Positions 1 through 10,924 of a DNA stretch of 64,000 nucleotides are shown in pieces. The notes under the pieces were generated by a model. It saw only the letters and a list, made by a program, of their open reading frames with translations, was not told the DNA's origin and did no database searches. The position numbers were made by a program, and so were the translations under genes. The stretch lies in the NCBI RefSeq assembly GCF_004337505.1, contig NZ_SJZI01000052.1, positions 1-64,000 of the forward strand, in the 5' to 3' direction. Within the stretch, counting starts at the first letter, position 1; each line of letters opens with the position of its first letter. This DNA comes from Flaviaestuariibacter flavus. Its GTDB lineage: Bacteria; Bacteroidota; Bacteroidia; Chitinophagales; Chitinophagaceae.

Positions 1-1904
1 ACCCGTGTGGCCCTTGAAGTGGGTACCGAAGGTAAGCTCGGTGGCCAGGCCAAGGTACAGGGAGTAGGAGGTACCTGGAAGGACCTCACCGACTCGGTAA
101 ATCAGATGGCCTCCAACCTGACCGCCCAGGTACGAAATATCGCCGAAGTAACAACGGCCGTGGCAAACGGTGACCTTTCCAAGAAGATCACCGTAAACGT
201 GGCCGGCGAGATCCTCGAGCTGAAAAAAACCATCAACACGATGGTGGACCAGCTCAACTCCTTTGCATCGGAAGTAACGCGTGTGGCGCTTGAAGTAGGT
301 ACCGAGGGTAAACTCGGTGGCCAGGCGAAAGTGCAGGGCGTTGGTGGTACCTGGAAAGACTTGACGGATTCGGTGAACCAGATGGCATCGAACCTGACGG
401 CCCAGGTGCGTAACATCGCCGAGGTAACGACGGCGGTAGCGAAAGGTGACCTGTCCCGTAAGATTACGGTGGACGTAAAAGGGGAGATCCTGGAGCTGAA
501 GAATACGATCAACACGATGGTGGACCAGCTGAACTCGTTCGGTTCCGAAGTATTCCGCGTTGCGCGGGAAGTAGGTTCCGAAGGTAAGCTGGGCGGCCAG
601 GCAGACGTACCGGGTGTGGAGGGCCTGTGGAAGGACCTTACCGACTCGGTAAATAAAATGGCCTCGAACCTGACGGCGCAGGTACGTAACATCGCGGAAG
701 TAACAACCGCGGTGGCAAACGGTGACCTGTCGCGCAAGATCGAGGTGGACGTAAAAGGCGAGATCCTCGAGCTGAAGAACACCATTAATACGATGGTGGA
801 CCAGCTGAACTCCTTCTCGGCGGAAGTAAGCCGGGTGGCCCGTGAGGTGGGTTCCGAAGGTAAGCTCGGTGGCCAGGCAACGGTGAAAGGCGTTGGTGGT
901 GTGTGGAAAGACCTTACCGACAACGTAAACCTCCTTGCCGGTAACCTGACCGTACAGCTCCGCGACGTATCCAAGGTGGCAACCGCCATCGCCAACGGTG
1001 ACCTTACCCAGAAGATCACCGTGGACGTAAAAGGAGAGATCCTCCAGATCAAGGATGTAATTAACCGAATGGTGGACCAGCTGAACTCCTTCGCCTCCGA
1101 GGTGACCCGTGTGGCCCTTGAAGTGGGTACCGAAGGTAAGCTCGGTGGCCAGGCCAAGGTACAGGGAGTAGGAGGTACCTGGAAGGACCTCACCGACTCG
1201 GTAAATCAGATGGCCTCCAACCTGACCGCCCAGGTACGAAATATCGCCGAAGTAACAACGGCCGTGGCAAACGGTGACCTTTCCAAGAAGATCACCGTAA
1301 ACGTGGCCGGCGAGATCCTCGAGCTGAAAAAAACCATCAACACGATGGTGGACCAGCTCAACTCCTTTGCATCGGAAGTAACGCGTGTGGCGCTTGAAGT
1401 AGGTACCGAGGGTAAACTCGGTGGCCAGGCGAAAGTGCAGGGCGTTGGTGGTACCTGGAAAGACTTGACGGATTCGGTGAACCAGATGGCATCGAACCTG
1501 ACGGCCCAGGTGCGTAACATCGCCGAGGTAACGACGGCGGTAGCGAAAGGTGACCTGTCCCGTAAGATTACGGTGGACGTAAAAGGGGAGATCCTGGAGC
1601 TGAAGAATACGATCAACACGATGGTGGACCAGCTGAACTCGTTCGGTTCCGAAGTATTCCGCGTTGCGCGGGAAGTAGGTTCCGAAGGTAAGCTGGGCGG
1701 CCAGGCAGACGTACCGGGTGTGGAGGGCCTGTGGAAGGACCTTACCGACTCGGTAAATAAAATGGCCTCGAACCTGACGGCGCAGGTACGTAACATCGCG
1801 GAAGTAACAACCGCGGTGGCAAACGGTGACCTGTCGCGCAAGATCGAGGTGGACGTAAAAGGCGAGATCCTCGAGCTGAAGAACACCATTAATACGATGG
1901 TGGA
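1..1904 (+). repeat. Internal tandem duplication of four HAMP units (1104-bp period)
   Basis: Bases 1-800 recur as 1105-1904 with no difference seen by eye; the first mismatch is 801 versus 1905. The offset of 1104 bp is exactly 4 x 276 bp (four HAMP units), so the frame is kept. Unit 4 (about 829-1104) separates the copies and is diverged from the corresponding unit 8. Confidence 0.9.
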
Positions 1905-4900
1905 ACAGCTCCGCGCCTTCGCATCGGAAGTAACCCGTGTGGCCCGTGAGGTAGGTACGGAAGGTAAGCTCGGTGGCCAGGCGCACGTGCCCGGGGTCGC
2001 CGGTACCTGGAAGGACCTGACCGACTCCGTAAACCAGATGGCCTCCAACCTGACCGCCCAGGTGCGGAACATCGCCGAGGTGGCCATCGCGGTGGCAAAC
2101 GGGGACATGTCCAAAAAGATTACGGTAGACGTGCGCGGCGAGATCCTCCAGCTGAAGGAAACGCTGAACACGATGGTGGACCAGCTCCGCGCCTTCGCCT
2201 CCGAGGTGACGCGTGTGGCTCGTGAGGTAGGTACCGACGGTAAGCTCGGTGGTCAGGCCTTCGTGCCCGGGGTCGCCGGTACGTGGAAGGACCTTACCGA
2301 CTCCGTAAACCAGATGACGGGTAACCTGACCCTGCAGGTACGTAACATCGCCGAGGTAACGAAAGCGGTGGCCTCGGGTGACCTTTCCAAGAAAGTAACC
2401 ATCGACGTAAAAGGTGAGATCCTTGACCTGAAGAACACCATCAACACGATGGTGGACCAGCTGAACTCCTTCGCCTTCGAGGTGACCCGTGTGGCGCGTG
2501 AAGTAGGTACGGAAGGTAAGCTGGGTGGACAGGCCGAGGTACAGGGCGTGGCCGGTACCTGGAAGGACCTGACCGACTCGGTGAACATGATGGCCTCCAA
2601 CCTGACCAACCAGGTGCGCGGTATCGCCAAGGTGGTAACCGCGGTGGCCACCGGTAACCTGAAACAAAAACTCTCGATCGTATCGCGTGGTGAGGTGGCC
2701 CAGCTGACCGACACCATCAACGAGATGATTGATACGCTCGCCCTCTTCGCCGACCAGGTAACCACGGTTGCCCGTGAGGTGGGTGTTGAAGGACGACTTG
2801 GCGGCCAGGCCGTAGTGCCCGGCGCCTCCGGTATCTGGAAGAACCTGACCGAGAACGTAAACCAGCTCGCGGAAAACCTCACCATCCAGGTGCGCGCCAT
2901 CTCCGAGGTGGCCCTCTCGGTAACGAAAGGTGACCTGACCCGACTTATCCGCGTGGAAGCGAAGGGTGAGCTCGAGGAACTGAAGGATACCATCAACCAG
3001 ATGATCGCCAACCTGCGGGAAACCACGCTCCGTAACCAGGAGCAGGACTGGCTGAAATCCAACCTCGCCAAGTTCACGCAGATGCTGCAGGGTCAGAAAG
3101 ACCTCGCCACGGTAACCCGCCGGATCCTTTCCGAGCTTGCCCAGGTAGTAAACGCCCAGCAGGGTATGTTCTACATCCTGGAGCAGGACGACGAGGAGCG
3201 CGCGAAGAAGCTGAAGCTGTTCTCGGCCTATGCCTATAATGAAGAAGTGGCAATACAGAAGGAATTCGCCCTCGGCCAGGGCCTCGTAGGCCAGTGCGCC
3301 GTGGAAAAAGAGCGGATCCTCCTGACCAACGTACCGAAATCGTACTTCAAGATCGGCACCGGCCTCGGCCAGGCCGTTCCGAAAAACGTAATCGTTCTTC
3401 CCGTACTGTTCGAAACCGAAGTAAAAGCCGTTATCGAGCTCGGTTCCTTTGAGCCCTTCTCCGTAACCCACCTCGACTTCCTTGGCCAGCTCACCGAGTC
3501 GATCGGTATCGTACTGAACACGATCGAGGCCAACTCCCGTACGGAGTCGCTGCTCGAGCAGTCGCAAAGCCTCGCCGACGAGCTGCGCCGTACCAACGAA
3601 GAGCTCCAGGACAAGGCACACCTGCTGGTAAAGCAGAAGGAAGAAGTGGAAGCGAAAAACAAGGAAGTGGAAGACGCCCGCAAGTCGCTCGAAGAAAAAG
3701 CCGAGCAGCTCCAGCTCACTTCCAAGTACAAGTCCGAGTTCCTTGCCAACATGTCGCACGAGCTGCGTACGCCGCTTAACTCGCTGCTCATCCTCGCCCA
3801 GCAGCTGTATGAGAACCACGAAGGCAACCTGTCGGAAAAGCAGGTGCGCTACGCGAAGACCATCCACAGCTGCGGTGATGACCTGATCCAGCTCATCAAC
3901 GACATCCTTGACCTTTCGAAGATCGAATCGGGTTATATCTCCACAGACTTCGTCAACGTGCGCTTCAACGAGATCACTTCCTTCGTGGAAACGACCTTCA
4001 AGCACGTATCGGAGAACAAGAACCTCAAGTTCCTCATCGAAATGGACAAGCGTCTGCCCGACGTACTCGAAACGGACGTGCAGCGCCTCAACCAGATCCT
4101 CAAGAACCTGCTTTCGAACGCCTTCAAGTTTACCGAGAAAGGCGGCGTAACGCTGAAGATCTTCGAGCCGGCCCGCAAGTCCTGGCGCTCGCAGGTGCCC
4201 AGCCTCGACAATGCCCGCCGCGTGGTGGCCTTCGAGATCCGCGATACGGGTATCGGTATTTCGAAAGACAAGCAGAACATCATCTTCGAAGCCTTCCAGC
4301 AGGCCGAAGGTTCCACTTCGCGTAAGTATGGCGGTACCGGTCTCGGTCTCTCCATCTCCCGCGGCCTGGCCGACCTGCTCGGCGGCGTGATCGAACTCGA
4401 ATCCGAACCCGGTATCGGCTCCACCTTCACGCTGTTCCTGCCGATCGACTACAACCCCGATCACGTGAAGAAGGAGAAGCCTTCCTCGCTGACGATCTCG
4501 GAATACGAAGTGTCGCATGACGACGAAGACGGAACGACGATCCAGTCCGTGCCGACGGTGAAGTTGCCGGAGACGCGTGACCTGGAAGTGTTCAACGAGA
4601 TTATCAACGAAACAGGCGACGACCGCAACATGATCGCCACCGACGACAAGGTGGTGATGGTGGTGGAAGACGACCTCCGCTTTGCCAAGATCATGGTGGA
4701 TAAAGCCCATGAGATGGGACTGAAAGCCGTGGTGGCCACTTCCTTCGGCGACGTGTTCGACCTGGCCAACAAGTTCAAGCCGATCGCCGTTACCCTCGAC
4801 GTGAAGCTCCCCGACGCAAGCGGCTGGCGAATCCTCGACCTGTTCAAGAACGATATTAATTTCCGTCATATCCCCGTGCACCTCATTTCGGGCGAGGAAA

Positions 4901-5820
4901 ACCGGCTGCTGGCCATGCAGCGCGGCGCCCGCTCCTTCAGCCTGAAGCCGCTGAAGAACGAGTCGCTGCATGTGCTCTTTGAAGACATCGTGCGCTATAA
5001 GGACTACCGTCCGAAGCACGTGCTGGTGGTGGAAGACAACGAGATCGACTACTCCGGTATCGTGAAGATGCTGCAGCATGAAGATCATGTAGCGATCCAC
5101 CTGGCCGACTCCGGTCGCAGCGCCCTGGAAATGATCAAGGAGAATGAATACGATTGCATTATCGTGGATTATATGCTCCCCGATATCGGCGGCCTCGAAT
5201 TTGTACAGGAAATCAACAACGTGAAGAAGCTTGCGCTGACACCGGTGATCGTGTACTCGGCCAAAGACTTCTCGCCCAAGGAGAAGACCCAGCTGAAGCA
5301 GTTCGCCAACCGCATCCTGCTCAAGGACGTACAGTCGCTGGAGCTGCTGCTGGAAGAAGTGGTGCTGCACCTGCACATCGATCATAAGGACCTGCTGCCC
5401 GAAAAGCGCCGGATCATCGAGAACCTGCGTAGCCGCGAGGATGTGCTGGCGAACAAGACCGTGCTTGTTGTGGACGACGACGTGCGAAACCTCTTCGCCC
5501 TGACCACGGCCTTCGAGCGCTACAATATCAACGTCATCACGGCGGAAAGCGGCCAGGAAGCGATCAACATCCTGGGCGACAACAACGCCATCGACATGGT
5601 ACTCATGGATATCATGATGCCCGAGATGGATGGCTACGAAACGACACAAAAGATCCGCCGCGAGCACAAGAACAGCAACCTCCCGATCATCGCAGTAACG
5701 GCGAAGGCCATGAAGGGTGACCGTGAGAAGTGTATCGAGGCCGGCGCATCCGATTATATTACCAAGCCGGTGAAAATCGACCAGTTGCTGTCGCTGATGC
5801 GCGTGTGGCTGTACAAATGA
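1..5820 (+). CDS. Poly-HAMP hybrid histidine kinase with three receivers (5' truncated)
   Basis: The reading frame is open from the first base, so the N-terminus lies outside the window; 1939 residues are visible. Eleven HAMP-type units of 92 aa (276 bp), each starting near the motif GKLGGQA, fill about residues 1-1010. They are followed by a GAF-like domain (about 1030-1190), a coiled coil, a HisKA dimerisation domain with the H-box [12 protein letters not shown] (His codon 3757-3759), a HATPase domain (DTGIGI and GGTGLGL boxes) and three receiver domains beginning VMVVEDD, VLVVEDN and VLVVDDD. The last receiver has the full [11 protein letters not shown] phospho-Asp motif. It resembles group III (Nik1-like) poly-HAMP kinases, which sense osmotic or cell-wall stress in fungi; the stimulus here is unknown. 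Its stop overlaps the next gene (ATGA), so the two are translationally coupled. Units 1-3 are repeated almost exactly as units 5-7 at DNA level. Confidence 0.95.
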   Translation, partial: TRVALEVGTEGKLGGQAKVQGVGGTWKDLTDSVNQMASNLTAQVRNIAEVTTAVANGDLSKKITVNVAGEILELKKTINTMVDQLNSFASEVTRVALEVGTEGKLGGQAKVQGVGGTWKDLTDSVNQMASNLTAQVRNIAEVTTAVAKGDLSRKITVDVKGEILELKNTINTMVDQLNSFGSEVFRVAREVGSEGKLGGQADVPGVEGLWKDLTDSVNKMASNLTAQVRNIAEVTTAVANGDLSRKIEVDVKGEILELKNTINTMVDQLNSFSAEVSRVAREVGSEGKLGGQATVKGVGGVWKDLTDNVNLLAGNLTVQLRDVSKVATAIANGDLTQKITVDVKGEILQIKDVINRMVDQLNSFASEVTRVALEVGTEGKLGGQAKVQGVGGTWKDLTDSVNQMASNLTAQVRNIAEVTTAVANGDLSKKITVNVAGEILELKKTINTMVDQLNSFASEVTRVALEVGTEGKLGGQAKVQGVGGTWKDLTDSVNQMASNLTAQVRNIAEVTTAVAKGDLSRKITVDVKGEILELKNTINTMVDQLNSFGSEVFRVAREVGSEGKLGGQADVPGVEGLWKDLTDSVNKMASNLTAQVRNIAEVTTAVANGDLSRKIEVDVKGEILELKNTINTMVEQLRAFASEVTRVAREVGTEGKLGGQAHVPGVAGTWKDLTDSVNQMASNLTAQVRNIAEVAIAVANGDMSKKITVDVRGEILQLKETLNTMVDQLRAFASEVTRVAREVGTDGKLGGQAFVPGVAGTWKDLTDSVNQMTGNLTLQVRNIAEVTKAVASGDLSKKVTIDVKGEILDLKNTINTMVDQLNSFAFEVTRVAREVGTEGKLGGQAEVQGVAGTWKDLTDSVNMMASNLTNQVRGIAKVVTAVATGNLKQKLSIVSRGEVAQLTDTINEMIDTLALFADQVTTVAREVGVEGRLGGQAVVPGASGIWKNLTENVNQLAENLTIQVRAISEVALSVTKGDLTRLIRVEAKGELEELKDTINQMIANLRETTLRNQEQDWLKSNLAKFTQMLQGQKDLATVTRRILSELAQVVNAQQGMFYILEQDDEERAKKLKLFSAYAYNEEVAIQKEFALGQGLVGQCAVEKERILLTNVPKSYFKIGTGLGQAVPKNVIVLPVLFETEVKAVIELGSFEPFSVTHLDFLGQLTESIGIVLNTIEANSRTESLLEQSQSLADELRRTNEELQDKAHLLVKQKEEVEAKNKEVEDARKSLEEKAEQLQLTSKYKSEFLANMSHELRTPLNSLLILAQQLYENHEGNLSEKQVRYAKTIHSCGDDLIQLINDILDLSKIESGYISTDFVNVRFNEITSFVETTFKHVSENKNLKFLIEMDKRLPDVLETDVQRLNQILKNLLSNAFKFTEKGGVTLKIFEPARKSWRSQVPSLDNARRVVAFEIRDTGIGISKDKQNIIFEAFQQAEGSTSRKYGGTGLGLSISRGLADLLGGVIELESEPGIGSTFTLFLPIDYNPDHVKKEKPSSLTISEYEVSHDDEDGTTIQSVPTVKLPETRDLEVFNEIINETGDDRNMIATDDKVVMVVEDDLRFAKIMVDKAHEMGLKAVVATSFGDVFDLANKFKPIAVTLDVKLPDASGWRILDLFKNDINFRHIPVHLISGEENRLLAMQRGARSFSLKPLKNESLHVLFEDIVRYKDYRPKHVLVVEDNEIDYSGIVKMLQHEDHVAIHLADSGRSALEMIKENEYDCIIVDYMLPDIGGLEFVQEINNVKKLALTPVIVYSAKDFSPKEKTQLKQFANRILLKDVQSLELLLEEVVLHLHIDHKDLLPEKRRIIENLRSREDVLANKTVLVVDDDVRNLFALTTAFERYNINVITAESGQEAINILGDNNAIDMVLMDIMMPEMDGYETTQKIRREHKNSNLPIIAVTAKAMKGDREKCIEAGASDYITKPVKIDQLLSLMRVWLYK

Positions 5821-7157
5821 GCCAAATGGAAGTATTGAAAGAAAACGTTCCGACGAAATCCGTCGTCAAGATCCTGGTGGTGGACGATCGGGAGGATAAC
5901 CTCCTCTCGATCGAAACCATCCTGGAGCGTGATGGCTATCAGATCCGCAAGGCGCAGTCCGGACGACAGGCGCTGAAGATCCTGCTTACCGAGCAGGACT
6001 TCACCCTTATCCTCATGGACGTGCAGATGCCGGATATGAACGGCTTCGAGACGGCCTCGCTCATTTACGAGCGGGAAAAGCTCAAGAATATCCCGATTAT
6101 CTTCATCACCGCCCACAACAAGGATGAGGAGTACATGTTCAAGGGGTATAAGATGGGGGCCGTGGACTTTATCTACAAGCCCATCAACCCCGAGCTGATG
6201 CGTTTCAAGGTGAGCGTTTTTGCCGATCTCTACCGCAAAACCCAGGAGCTGATGCGCCAGGAGCAAAGCCTGCTGGCGGCAAAGGCCAACCTGGAACGTG
6301 AGGTGGAGGAGCGCAAGATGAACGAGGAGAAGATCCGCCTGCTCAATTTCCAGCTCACCCAGAACAACGACGAGCTCAAAATCATCAACGAGGAGCTTGA
6401 CCGCTTCGCATATGTGGCGTCGCACGACCTGCAGGAGCCTTTGCGGAAGATCATGGTTTTCTCGGATGTGGTATCCACCAAGCTCGCCGGCAAGGTGGAG
6501 CCGGATGTCCAGAATTCGCTTGACAAGATCGTGCGCGCGTCCGACCGGATGCAGAAGCTCATCAACGACCTGCTGAAGTTCTCCAGGCATGCGAGCAGCC
6601 ACGAAGACTTTACCATGCTCAGCCTTAAGGATGTGGTGCAGGAAGTGATGGGCGACCTGGAATCGGATATCCAGCAGAAAGGAGCGGTTGTGGAGATCAG
6701 CGACATGCCCCTGCTCGAATGTATCCCCAGCCAGGTGCGCCAGCTCTTCCAGAATCTCCTGGGCAATGCGCTCAAGTTTTCGCGTAGCGATGTGGCGCCG
6801 CATATCCGCGTTTACAGCGAACCGGTATTTATGGAGGAAAGCAACAACGGGGCGATCCGACAGCATCGTATCTACGTGCAGGACAACGGCATCGGCTTCG
6901 ATTCGAAATATGCCGAAGACATTTTCGTGGTCTTCAAGCGGCTCCATAGCTACCACGAGTTTGAGGGATCGGGCATCGGTCTTTCGATCTGCAAGAAGAT
7001 CATCGAGCGCCATAAGGGGAATATCCGCGCCGTTGGCGAGCTCAATCAGGGAGCTACTTTCATCATCACGCTCCCCGAATCGCAGGATCACCGCAATTTC
7101 ATATTGCCCGATCTGCGGCTGGAGCAGGTGACGCAGGCCAGTGGCACCCATGGATAA
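5817..7157 (+). CDS. Receiver domain-histidine kinase fusion protein
   Basis: This protein of 446 aa starts at the ATG overlapping the upstream stop (ATGA), which fixes the start and implies translational coupling. Order of parts: a receiver at about residues 15-130 ([21 protein letters not shown], and the conserved Lys in FIYKPINP), a coiled-coil linker, a HisKA domain with H-box [14 protein letters not shown], and a HATPase domain with DNGIGFD and GSGIGLS boxes. There is no transmembrane segment, so it is cytoplasmic. It probably receives phosphate from, or modulates, the large hybrid kinase encoded just before it. A strong intrinsic terminator follows, so the pair ends its operon here. The output partner is not in the window. 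Confidence 0.93.
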   Translation: MSQMEVLKENVPTKSVVKILVVDDREDNLLSIETILERDGYQIRKAQSGRQALKILLTEQDFTLILMDVQMPDMNGFETASLIYEREKLKNIPIIFITAHNKDEEYMFKGYKMGAVDFIYKPINPELMRFKVSVFADLYRKTQELMRQEQSLLAAKANLEREVEERKMNEEKIRLLNFQLTQNNDELKIINEELDRFAYVASHDLQEPLRKIMVFSDVVSTKLAGKVEPDVQNSLDKIVRASDRMQKLINDLLKFSRHASSHEDFTMLSLKDVVQEVMGDLESDIQQKGAVVEISDMPLLECIPSQVRQLFQNLLGNALKFSRSDVAPHIRVYSEPVFMEESNNGAIRQHRIYVQDNGIGFDSKYAEDIFVVFKRLHSYHEFEGSGIGLSICKKIIERHKGNIRAVGELNQGATFIITLPESQDHRNFILPDLRLEQVTQASGTHG

Positions 7158-7180
7158 CCGCTTTTTTGTGGAATTTTTAA

Positions 7181-7216
7181 CCAGCAGCCCTCCCCGGAGG
7201 GCTGCTGGTATTTTTA
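7181..7216 (+). terminator. Intrinsic terminator after the HAMP kinase operon
   Basis: A 12-13 bp GC-rich perfect stem (CCAGCAGCCCTCC pairing with GGAGGGCTGCTGG) has a very small loop and is followed by TATTTTTATT. It lies 24 bp after the stop codon. Confidence 0.93.
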
Positions 7217-7332
7217 TTGTATCTGGTAAGCCTGAAAAACACCCTTAACCGTTCTGTAGCCCTGTGCGGATGCAGATGCACCACTCTTGCTAACCTGTGT
7301 ACCTCCCAGGCTATGGTTCAAAACCAGATGCC

Positions 7333-8406
7333 ATGACCAAATTTTACGCGCTTGCGCTGACGCTCCTGCTAACCGGCGTTGCGAAGGCTCAACAGTCTTT
7401 CGACCTTAATGACCTGCTCGATTTCACGGGCTACAGTATCTCCAAATTCGACGGACATATTGCCAAGAAGTCCTGGCTCCGCGATTACGAGTCGCCGCGG
7501 GAAACAAGGACCAATTACAACTATATCCAGGTTAAAAAGAAGCGGAAGAGCGAGGATACGGAGGTCATCCACCGGCTTTCCTTTATCGAGCGCCCCGGTG
7601 CACCGGTGATCGAGTACCAGACGAGCTCGCTGGAAGAGTTTGACAACCTCCGCCACGACCTGAAGAAGCAGGGATTCATCACCTACACTCCTTCAAACGA
7701 CCTGTCAGTCCCCGTGCTCTACCAGCACGAAAACACCGTCGTGGGCACCAGCCTGGAGATCCAGGACTCCACCACGTTTTATACGGTACGTGTGGAAAAA
7801 CAGGTTCTGCCGCGCCTGCGGGAGATCCAGTATGCCGAAGACCTGCTGGCGCTGAAGTCGCACGAATACCTGCTGGCTACCTTCGGACCCCAAAACGTAT
7901 CGCGCGATGTCTTCCATTATACAGAATCGGATACGAATCACTGCTCGGTGCTCTTCCCCAATACGCCGCGGGAAGTGATCTTTATCTGGGAGGATGAAGC
8001 CAACTACCGCGACATATCCTTCCTCATCATTGGCGGCAACATGCTCACCAACGGAACGGCACGCAATGCCAACATGATCACCTCGAACGAATGGCAGTCG
8101 AAGCAGGGAGTGTATGCCGGCATGAAGCTCGAGGAGTTGCAGGCGCTCAACCAGGGAAAGGTCAGCTTCCACGGCTTTGGCAGCGAGAAGCCCGGCATGC
8201 TCACCAAGACCAGCGGCGGCAAGCTTGATTTCGACCATCTGGGTATCGTGCTGAGCTGTCTCAACTGCGCTAACAGCAACACCGCGGCCGAACGGCAGAG
8301 TGTGGTGGATTCGGAATCGGCGATGCAGGAAGATAGAAAGGTATATGTGTCGTCCATCATCATCATACCCGAGAAAGAGAAGAAGCAGGTGACGGCGTCG
8401 CGCTAG
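7333..8406 (+). CDS. Hypothetical exported protein
   Basis: The chosen ATG gives a clear signal peptide (MTKFYALALTLLLTGVAKAQ, cleavage after AQ); an upstream in-frame ATG at 7297 would bury it. The mature protein of about 340 aa is hydrophilic with no further membrane segment, so it is periplasmic or surface-exposed. I recognise no domain or catalytic motif. A pair of cysteines (LSCLNCAN) sits near residue 315. The gene is flanked by terminators on both sides and is probably monocistronic. Confidence 0.85.
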   Translation: MTKFYALALTLLLTGVAKAQQSFDLNDLLDFTGYSISKFDGHIAKKSWLRDYESPRETRTNYNYIQVKKKRKSEDTEVIHRLSFIERPGAPVIEYQTSSLEEFDNLRHDLKKQGFITYTPSNDLSVPVLYQHENTVVGTSLEIQDSTTFYTVRVEKQVLPRLREIQYAEDLLALKSHEYLLATFGPQNVSRDVFHYTESDTNHCSVLFPNTPREVIFIWEDEANYRDISFLIIGGNMLTNGTARNANMITSNEWQSKQGVYAGMKLEELQALNQGKVSFHGFGSEKPGMLTKTSGGKLDFDHLGIVLSCLNCANSNTAAERQSVVDSESAMQEDRKVYVSSIIIIPEKEKKQVTASR

Positions 8407-8546
8407 GGAGAACGGGAGAACAAGAGAACGGGACGAGGAAAAATAAAAATGGGGAGACCTGCAGGCAGGCTCCCCCTTTTTGTTCACACAGGGTCACTCG
8501 TCACATTCACTCTTCCTCTTTTTCACTGGTTCTCTCGTTTTCATCA
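8404..8546. repeat. Word-repeat locus A around a bidirectional terminator
   Basis: From the stop codon onward the + strand reads as variants of GAGAACGGGA (8404-8438). After the hairpin come TCAC words and CACTGGTTCTCTCG (8487-8546), the latter partly the reverse complement of the left word. Confidence 0.6.
8451..8481. terminator. Bidirectional terminator between convergent genes
   Basis: GGGGAG pairs with CTCCCC, and inner CCTG pairs with CAGG. CTTTTT follows on the + strand and an AAAATAAAAAT run precedes it (a T-run for the minus strand). It serves the exported protein gene and the converging phage-like operon. Confidence 0.88.
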
Positions 8547-9188
8547 GCCGCTCATTTTCTTATTCATATCCACCACCAGCGCCTGGTTGAACAGGTCGCC
8601 GAGCAGCGTGGGCTGCGGGGCGGTACGCTCGATGGGACCGAGCTGCTTGTATTCGGCCTCGCGTTTTTCTTTCAGCTTCATATAGGCTTCATGGCGCTCC
8701 TGGCGGTAGCGATCGAGCTGTATCAGCAGCAGGTTCATATTCACCAGTGTTTTGATGGGCCCATAGTAGCCCGCGCGGGCGCGCTGCAGAAAAAGGATGA
8801 TGTCTTCGATGCCCAGGAAGTCTTCGTGGGCAGTGAGCATCAGCTCACAGGCGGCTACGCTCACCCGTGTTTCGGTGGGACGCTTGTACGCTGCCAGGTT
8901 CATCTGTCCCACGAATTCCTTCAGGATCATGAGCAGCAACTTGTGCATCGTTTTCTTGCCATAGCGCTCCATCAGGCCCGGGATGCGGTCTTCGAACGGA
9001 AGCGAGAGCACCTTGTCCCACAACACATCATGGCCCTGCTGGTATTGCTGCACAACCAGATTGGCGATGAGCGTATATTCCACCGTGCTGGTAAAAAGCC
9101 GCGAGGGCTGGCGCTTCGGCTTGTCCGCCTTCGCCCCGGCTTCGGCAGCGGGCGGCGGCGTATTCTTATAATTGATCTTGCGTATCAT
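8544..9188 (-). CDS. Hypothetical protein, last gene of phage-like operon
   Basis: A soluble 214-aa protein with a basic, Pro/Ala-rich N-terminus and an otherwise helical, charged sequence. The segment DIILFLQRARAGYYG resembles a motif that I associate with Bacteroidota phage and mobile-element replication-accessory proteins. That is recall rather than a search, so no function is assigned. It is the promoter-distal gene of the minus-strand operon that begins with the promoter at 11271-11300, and it is followed by a bidirectional terminator. It could be a helicase-loader-like or structural accessory protein of a defective element. Confidence 0.8.
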   Translation of the reverse strand: MIRKINYKNTPPPAAEAGAKADKPKRQPSRLFTSTVEYTLIANLVVQQYQQGHDVLWDKVLSLPFEDRIPGLMERYGKKTMHKLLLMILKEFVGQMNLAAYKRPTETRVSVAACELMLTAHEDFLGIEDIILFLQRARAGYYGPIKTLVNMNLLLIQLDRYRQERHEAYMKLKEKREAEYKQLGPIERTAPQPTLLGDLFNQALVVDMNKKMSG

Positions 9189-9230
9189 GTCTTGTTCTCC
9201 TTTGTTTACTGCGGCCGGACCCGGAAGGGA

Positions 9231-9512
9231 TCAGCCTGCTTTTTTGTAATCGCGGCGCATCATGCGCAGGCGCTGGTACAGGCTACCCGCCAGCAGGTGC
9301 GCATTGGCATCGCTCAGGCTGAACGGGTACCACTGCTCGCCGGCGTCCATCACGTACAGAACGCCCTCGGGGCTCACACACACCGCCCATGCCGCGAACG
9401 GAAAGGAGTGGGGCGTGAGCTTCACCTGGACCGCGGTGTCGAAGTACAGGTACTCATGGCCGGCCAGGTCTTTCACGATGTCGATGCATTCCTGTAAGAT
9501 TGTTGGTGTCAT
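9231..9512 (-). CDS. Small hypothetical protein of phage-like operon
   Basis: A 93-aa protein with no recognised family. The start codon overlaps the upstream gene's end by 4 bp, which supports both the reading frame and translational coupling. The sequence alternates aromatic and hydrophobic residues (FPFAAWAVCVSPEGVLYVMDAG), suggesting a small beta-rich fold, and ends in a basic tail. It sits between the 161-aa protein gene and the 214-aa protein gene, all read from the repressor-controlled promoter. Confidence 0.75.
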   Translation of the reverse strand: MTPTILQECIDIVKDLAGHEYLYFDTAVQVKLTPHSFPFAAWAVCVSPEGVLYVMDAGEQWYPFSLSDANAHLLAGSLYQRLRMMRRDYKKAG

Positions 9513-9994
9513 CTTGCTGCCAGGGTTATTCGATAGGTTGATTTAGAGCTTTTAAAAGCGCCTTCGATCACCTCACCGGTCTCATGGTCTACGCCGATGC
9601 GGCCGGGCGCGATGGCGCGGAGGCGTTCTTCGAGGGCTTTCTTATGATCGTTCAGGAGCTTTACCTGCGCGTCCAGCAGGCGCCAGTCGGCGTTGGTGCT
9701 GTAGTCGTAGGTCACGCCGGCCTCACAGGCTTCGATCTTCGCGCCCGAGGCCATCACGAGGCGCCCGTGGTGCTTCGCCAGCTCGTCGCGGAGAAACTGG
9801 ATATAGCGCTCGTCCTTGCGGATCGTTTTCACAAATTCCTCCATGGCGGCCAGCGCCTCCGCGACCTGGAACACGTGCCCTTCTTCGAGCACGCGTTCCA
9901 CGGACTGGTCGGCGAGGTCGCGTACCTGCCGCTTGGTGAGGCCTTCTCGTATGGCGGGTAAAGCCCAGTTGTTATGCGGCACTGAGTTTTCCAT
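9509..9994 (-). CDS. Hypothetical coiled-coil protein of phage-like operon
   Basis: A 161-aa soluble, mostly helical protein. It overlaps the ATPase gene upstream by 23 bp and the 93-aa gene downstream by 4 bp, as is typical of compact phage operons. The segment DWRLLDAQVKLLNDHKKALEERL is a good amphipathic helix, and the N-terminus contains GLTKRQVRDLADQSVERVLE. It could be a host-nuclease inhibitor or partner of the ATPase by position, but nothing in the sequence proves this. Confidence 0.78.
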   Translation of the reverse strand: MENSVPHNNWALPAIREGLTKRQVRDLADQSVERVLEEGHVFQVAEALAAMEEFVKTIRKDERYIQFLRDELAKHHGRLVMASGAKIEACEAGVTYDYSTNADWRLLDAQVKLLNDHKKALEERLRAIAPGRIGVDHETGEVIEGAFKSSKSTYRITLAAR

Positions 9995-10832
9995 TGATGG
10001 TATTTCTACGGTTAGCGATCAGCTGCTGGAGCAGCGGGTTGCCGTCCACTTCAGCCTTGTTTTTGGAGTACAGCTCCACGAGTTCTTTCTGGCTGCCGCA
10101 GGCTTCCACCTTGCCGTACCAGTCGGAACCCGGCTTTACGGTGTTGAAGGCTTCTTCGCCCTGCTCGCACCACTGTGCGATCAGCTCGCCGGTCTTTTCA
10201 TCCGGCATAAAGGAAGGCTTGCCCATGAACAGGCCCGTACGGTCTTTGGAGGCCGTCGCCATGTGGCGGGTGTCGAGTTCGAGGTTGATGGTCAGCTCAT
10301 ACTCGAAGCCTTCGCGGGTTACCTCACGGAGCCCGGCTTTTTCCACCTTCACCTTGCCGTTGTTATCCTTGATCATCTCGTAGTCCTGCTTGCGGCGTAC
10401 CGTGGTGATGACGTGGCAGGGGCTGTGCAGGATGGCTTCCAGGAAGGCCTGGTGACGCGGGGTTACCTTCGCCCAGTCCTGGTATTTGCCGCCGAGGCTT
10501 TCCACGATCTCGAGACAGCCGCCTTTGCCTTCCCATTCCTGGGAGATGGAGTCGATGATGATCACTTCCATGCCGGCCTTCTCACAGGCACGGATGGCGT
10601 CGATATACCGCTCCGGTGAAAAGGGCGCGGTGAGGGGCAGCACGTTGAAGTCGCCCATATGCGCATAGAGGTCGGCCGAGCCGTTCTCGGTGTCGATGAT
10701 GGCTACTTTGGAGAGGTCGCCCACGAGGCCCTTGGCTACCAGGATGGCGCTATAGGTTTTACCGCCGCCGGAAACGGCGGAGAGGCCGAGGCGGATCTTT
10801 GCTTGCTTTCTTGTTGCTTTTCTTAGTTGCAT
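9972..10832 (-). CDS. Phage-type RecA-like ATPase (Sak4-like)
   Basis: This 286-aa protein is a RecA-fold ATPase. Walker A is AVSGGGKT near residue 25, Walker B is VIIIDS near residue 95, and a switch-like segment is TTVRRKQDYEM. The short RecA core without LexA-loop or C-terminal domains, and the operon context, fit the Sak4-type ATPases of phages, which promote single-strand annealing with a partner SSB. The assignment to Sak4 is by motif layout and context; a generic phage AAA/RecA ATPase is the alternative. No SSB or exonuclease gene is visible beside it, though unassigned neighbours could fill that role. Confidence 0.8.
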   Translation of the reverse strand: MQLRKATRKQAKIRLGLSAVSGGGKTYSAILVAKGLVGDLSKVAIIDTENGSADLYAHMGDFNVLPLTAPFSPERYIDAIRACEKAGMEVIIIDSISQEWEGKGGCLEIVESLGGKYQDWAKVTPRHQAFLEAILHSPCHVITTVRRKQDYEMIKDNNGKVKVEKAGLREVTREGFEYELTINLELDTRHMATASKDRTGLFMGKPSFMPDEKTGELIAQWCEQGEEAFNTVKPGSDWYGKVEACGSQKELVELYSKNKAEVDGNPLLQQLIANRRNTINGKLSAA

Positions 10833-10869
10833 TTTATGTCGTGTTTATCGTACTCGGGAGGGAATGTGT

Positions 10870-10916
10870 CGATCTCTGATGTCCGATGTCCGATATAAAT
10901 CGGAGATCGGACATCG
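10870..10916. repeat. Word-repeat locus B (GATCTC/GATGTCCGAT words, hairpin)
   Basis: Degenerate copies of GATGTCCGAT are followed by their inverted form ATCGGAGATCGGACATCG, forming a long hairpin between two operon genes. It lies 9 bp after the end of the 100-aa gene on the minus strand. Confidence 0.7.
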
Positions 10917-10924
10917 TAAATTTT

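Noticed and set aside
1-2900. Regular 276-bp repeats considered as a CRISPR or satellite array
   Set aside because: They are in-frame HAMP domains of one protein.
102-3077. Long antisense ORFs opposite the HAMP repeats
   Set aside because: Repeat-driven shadows of the kinase reading frame; repetitive Ser/Thr/Arg translation without any family feature.
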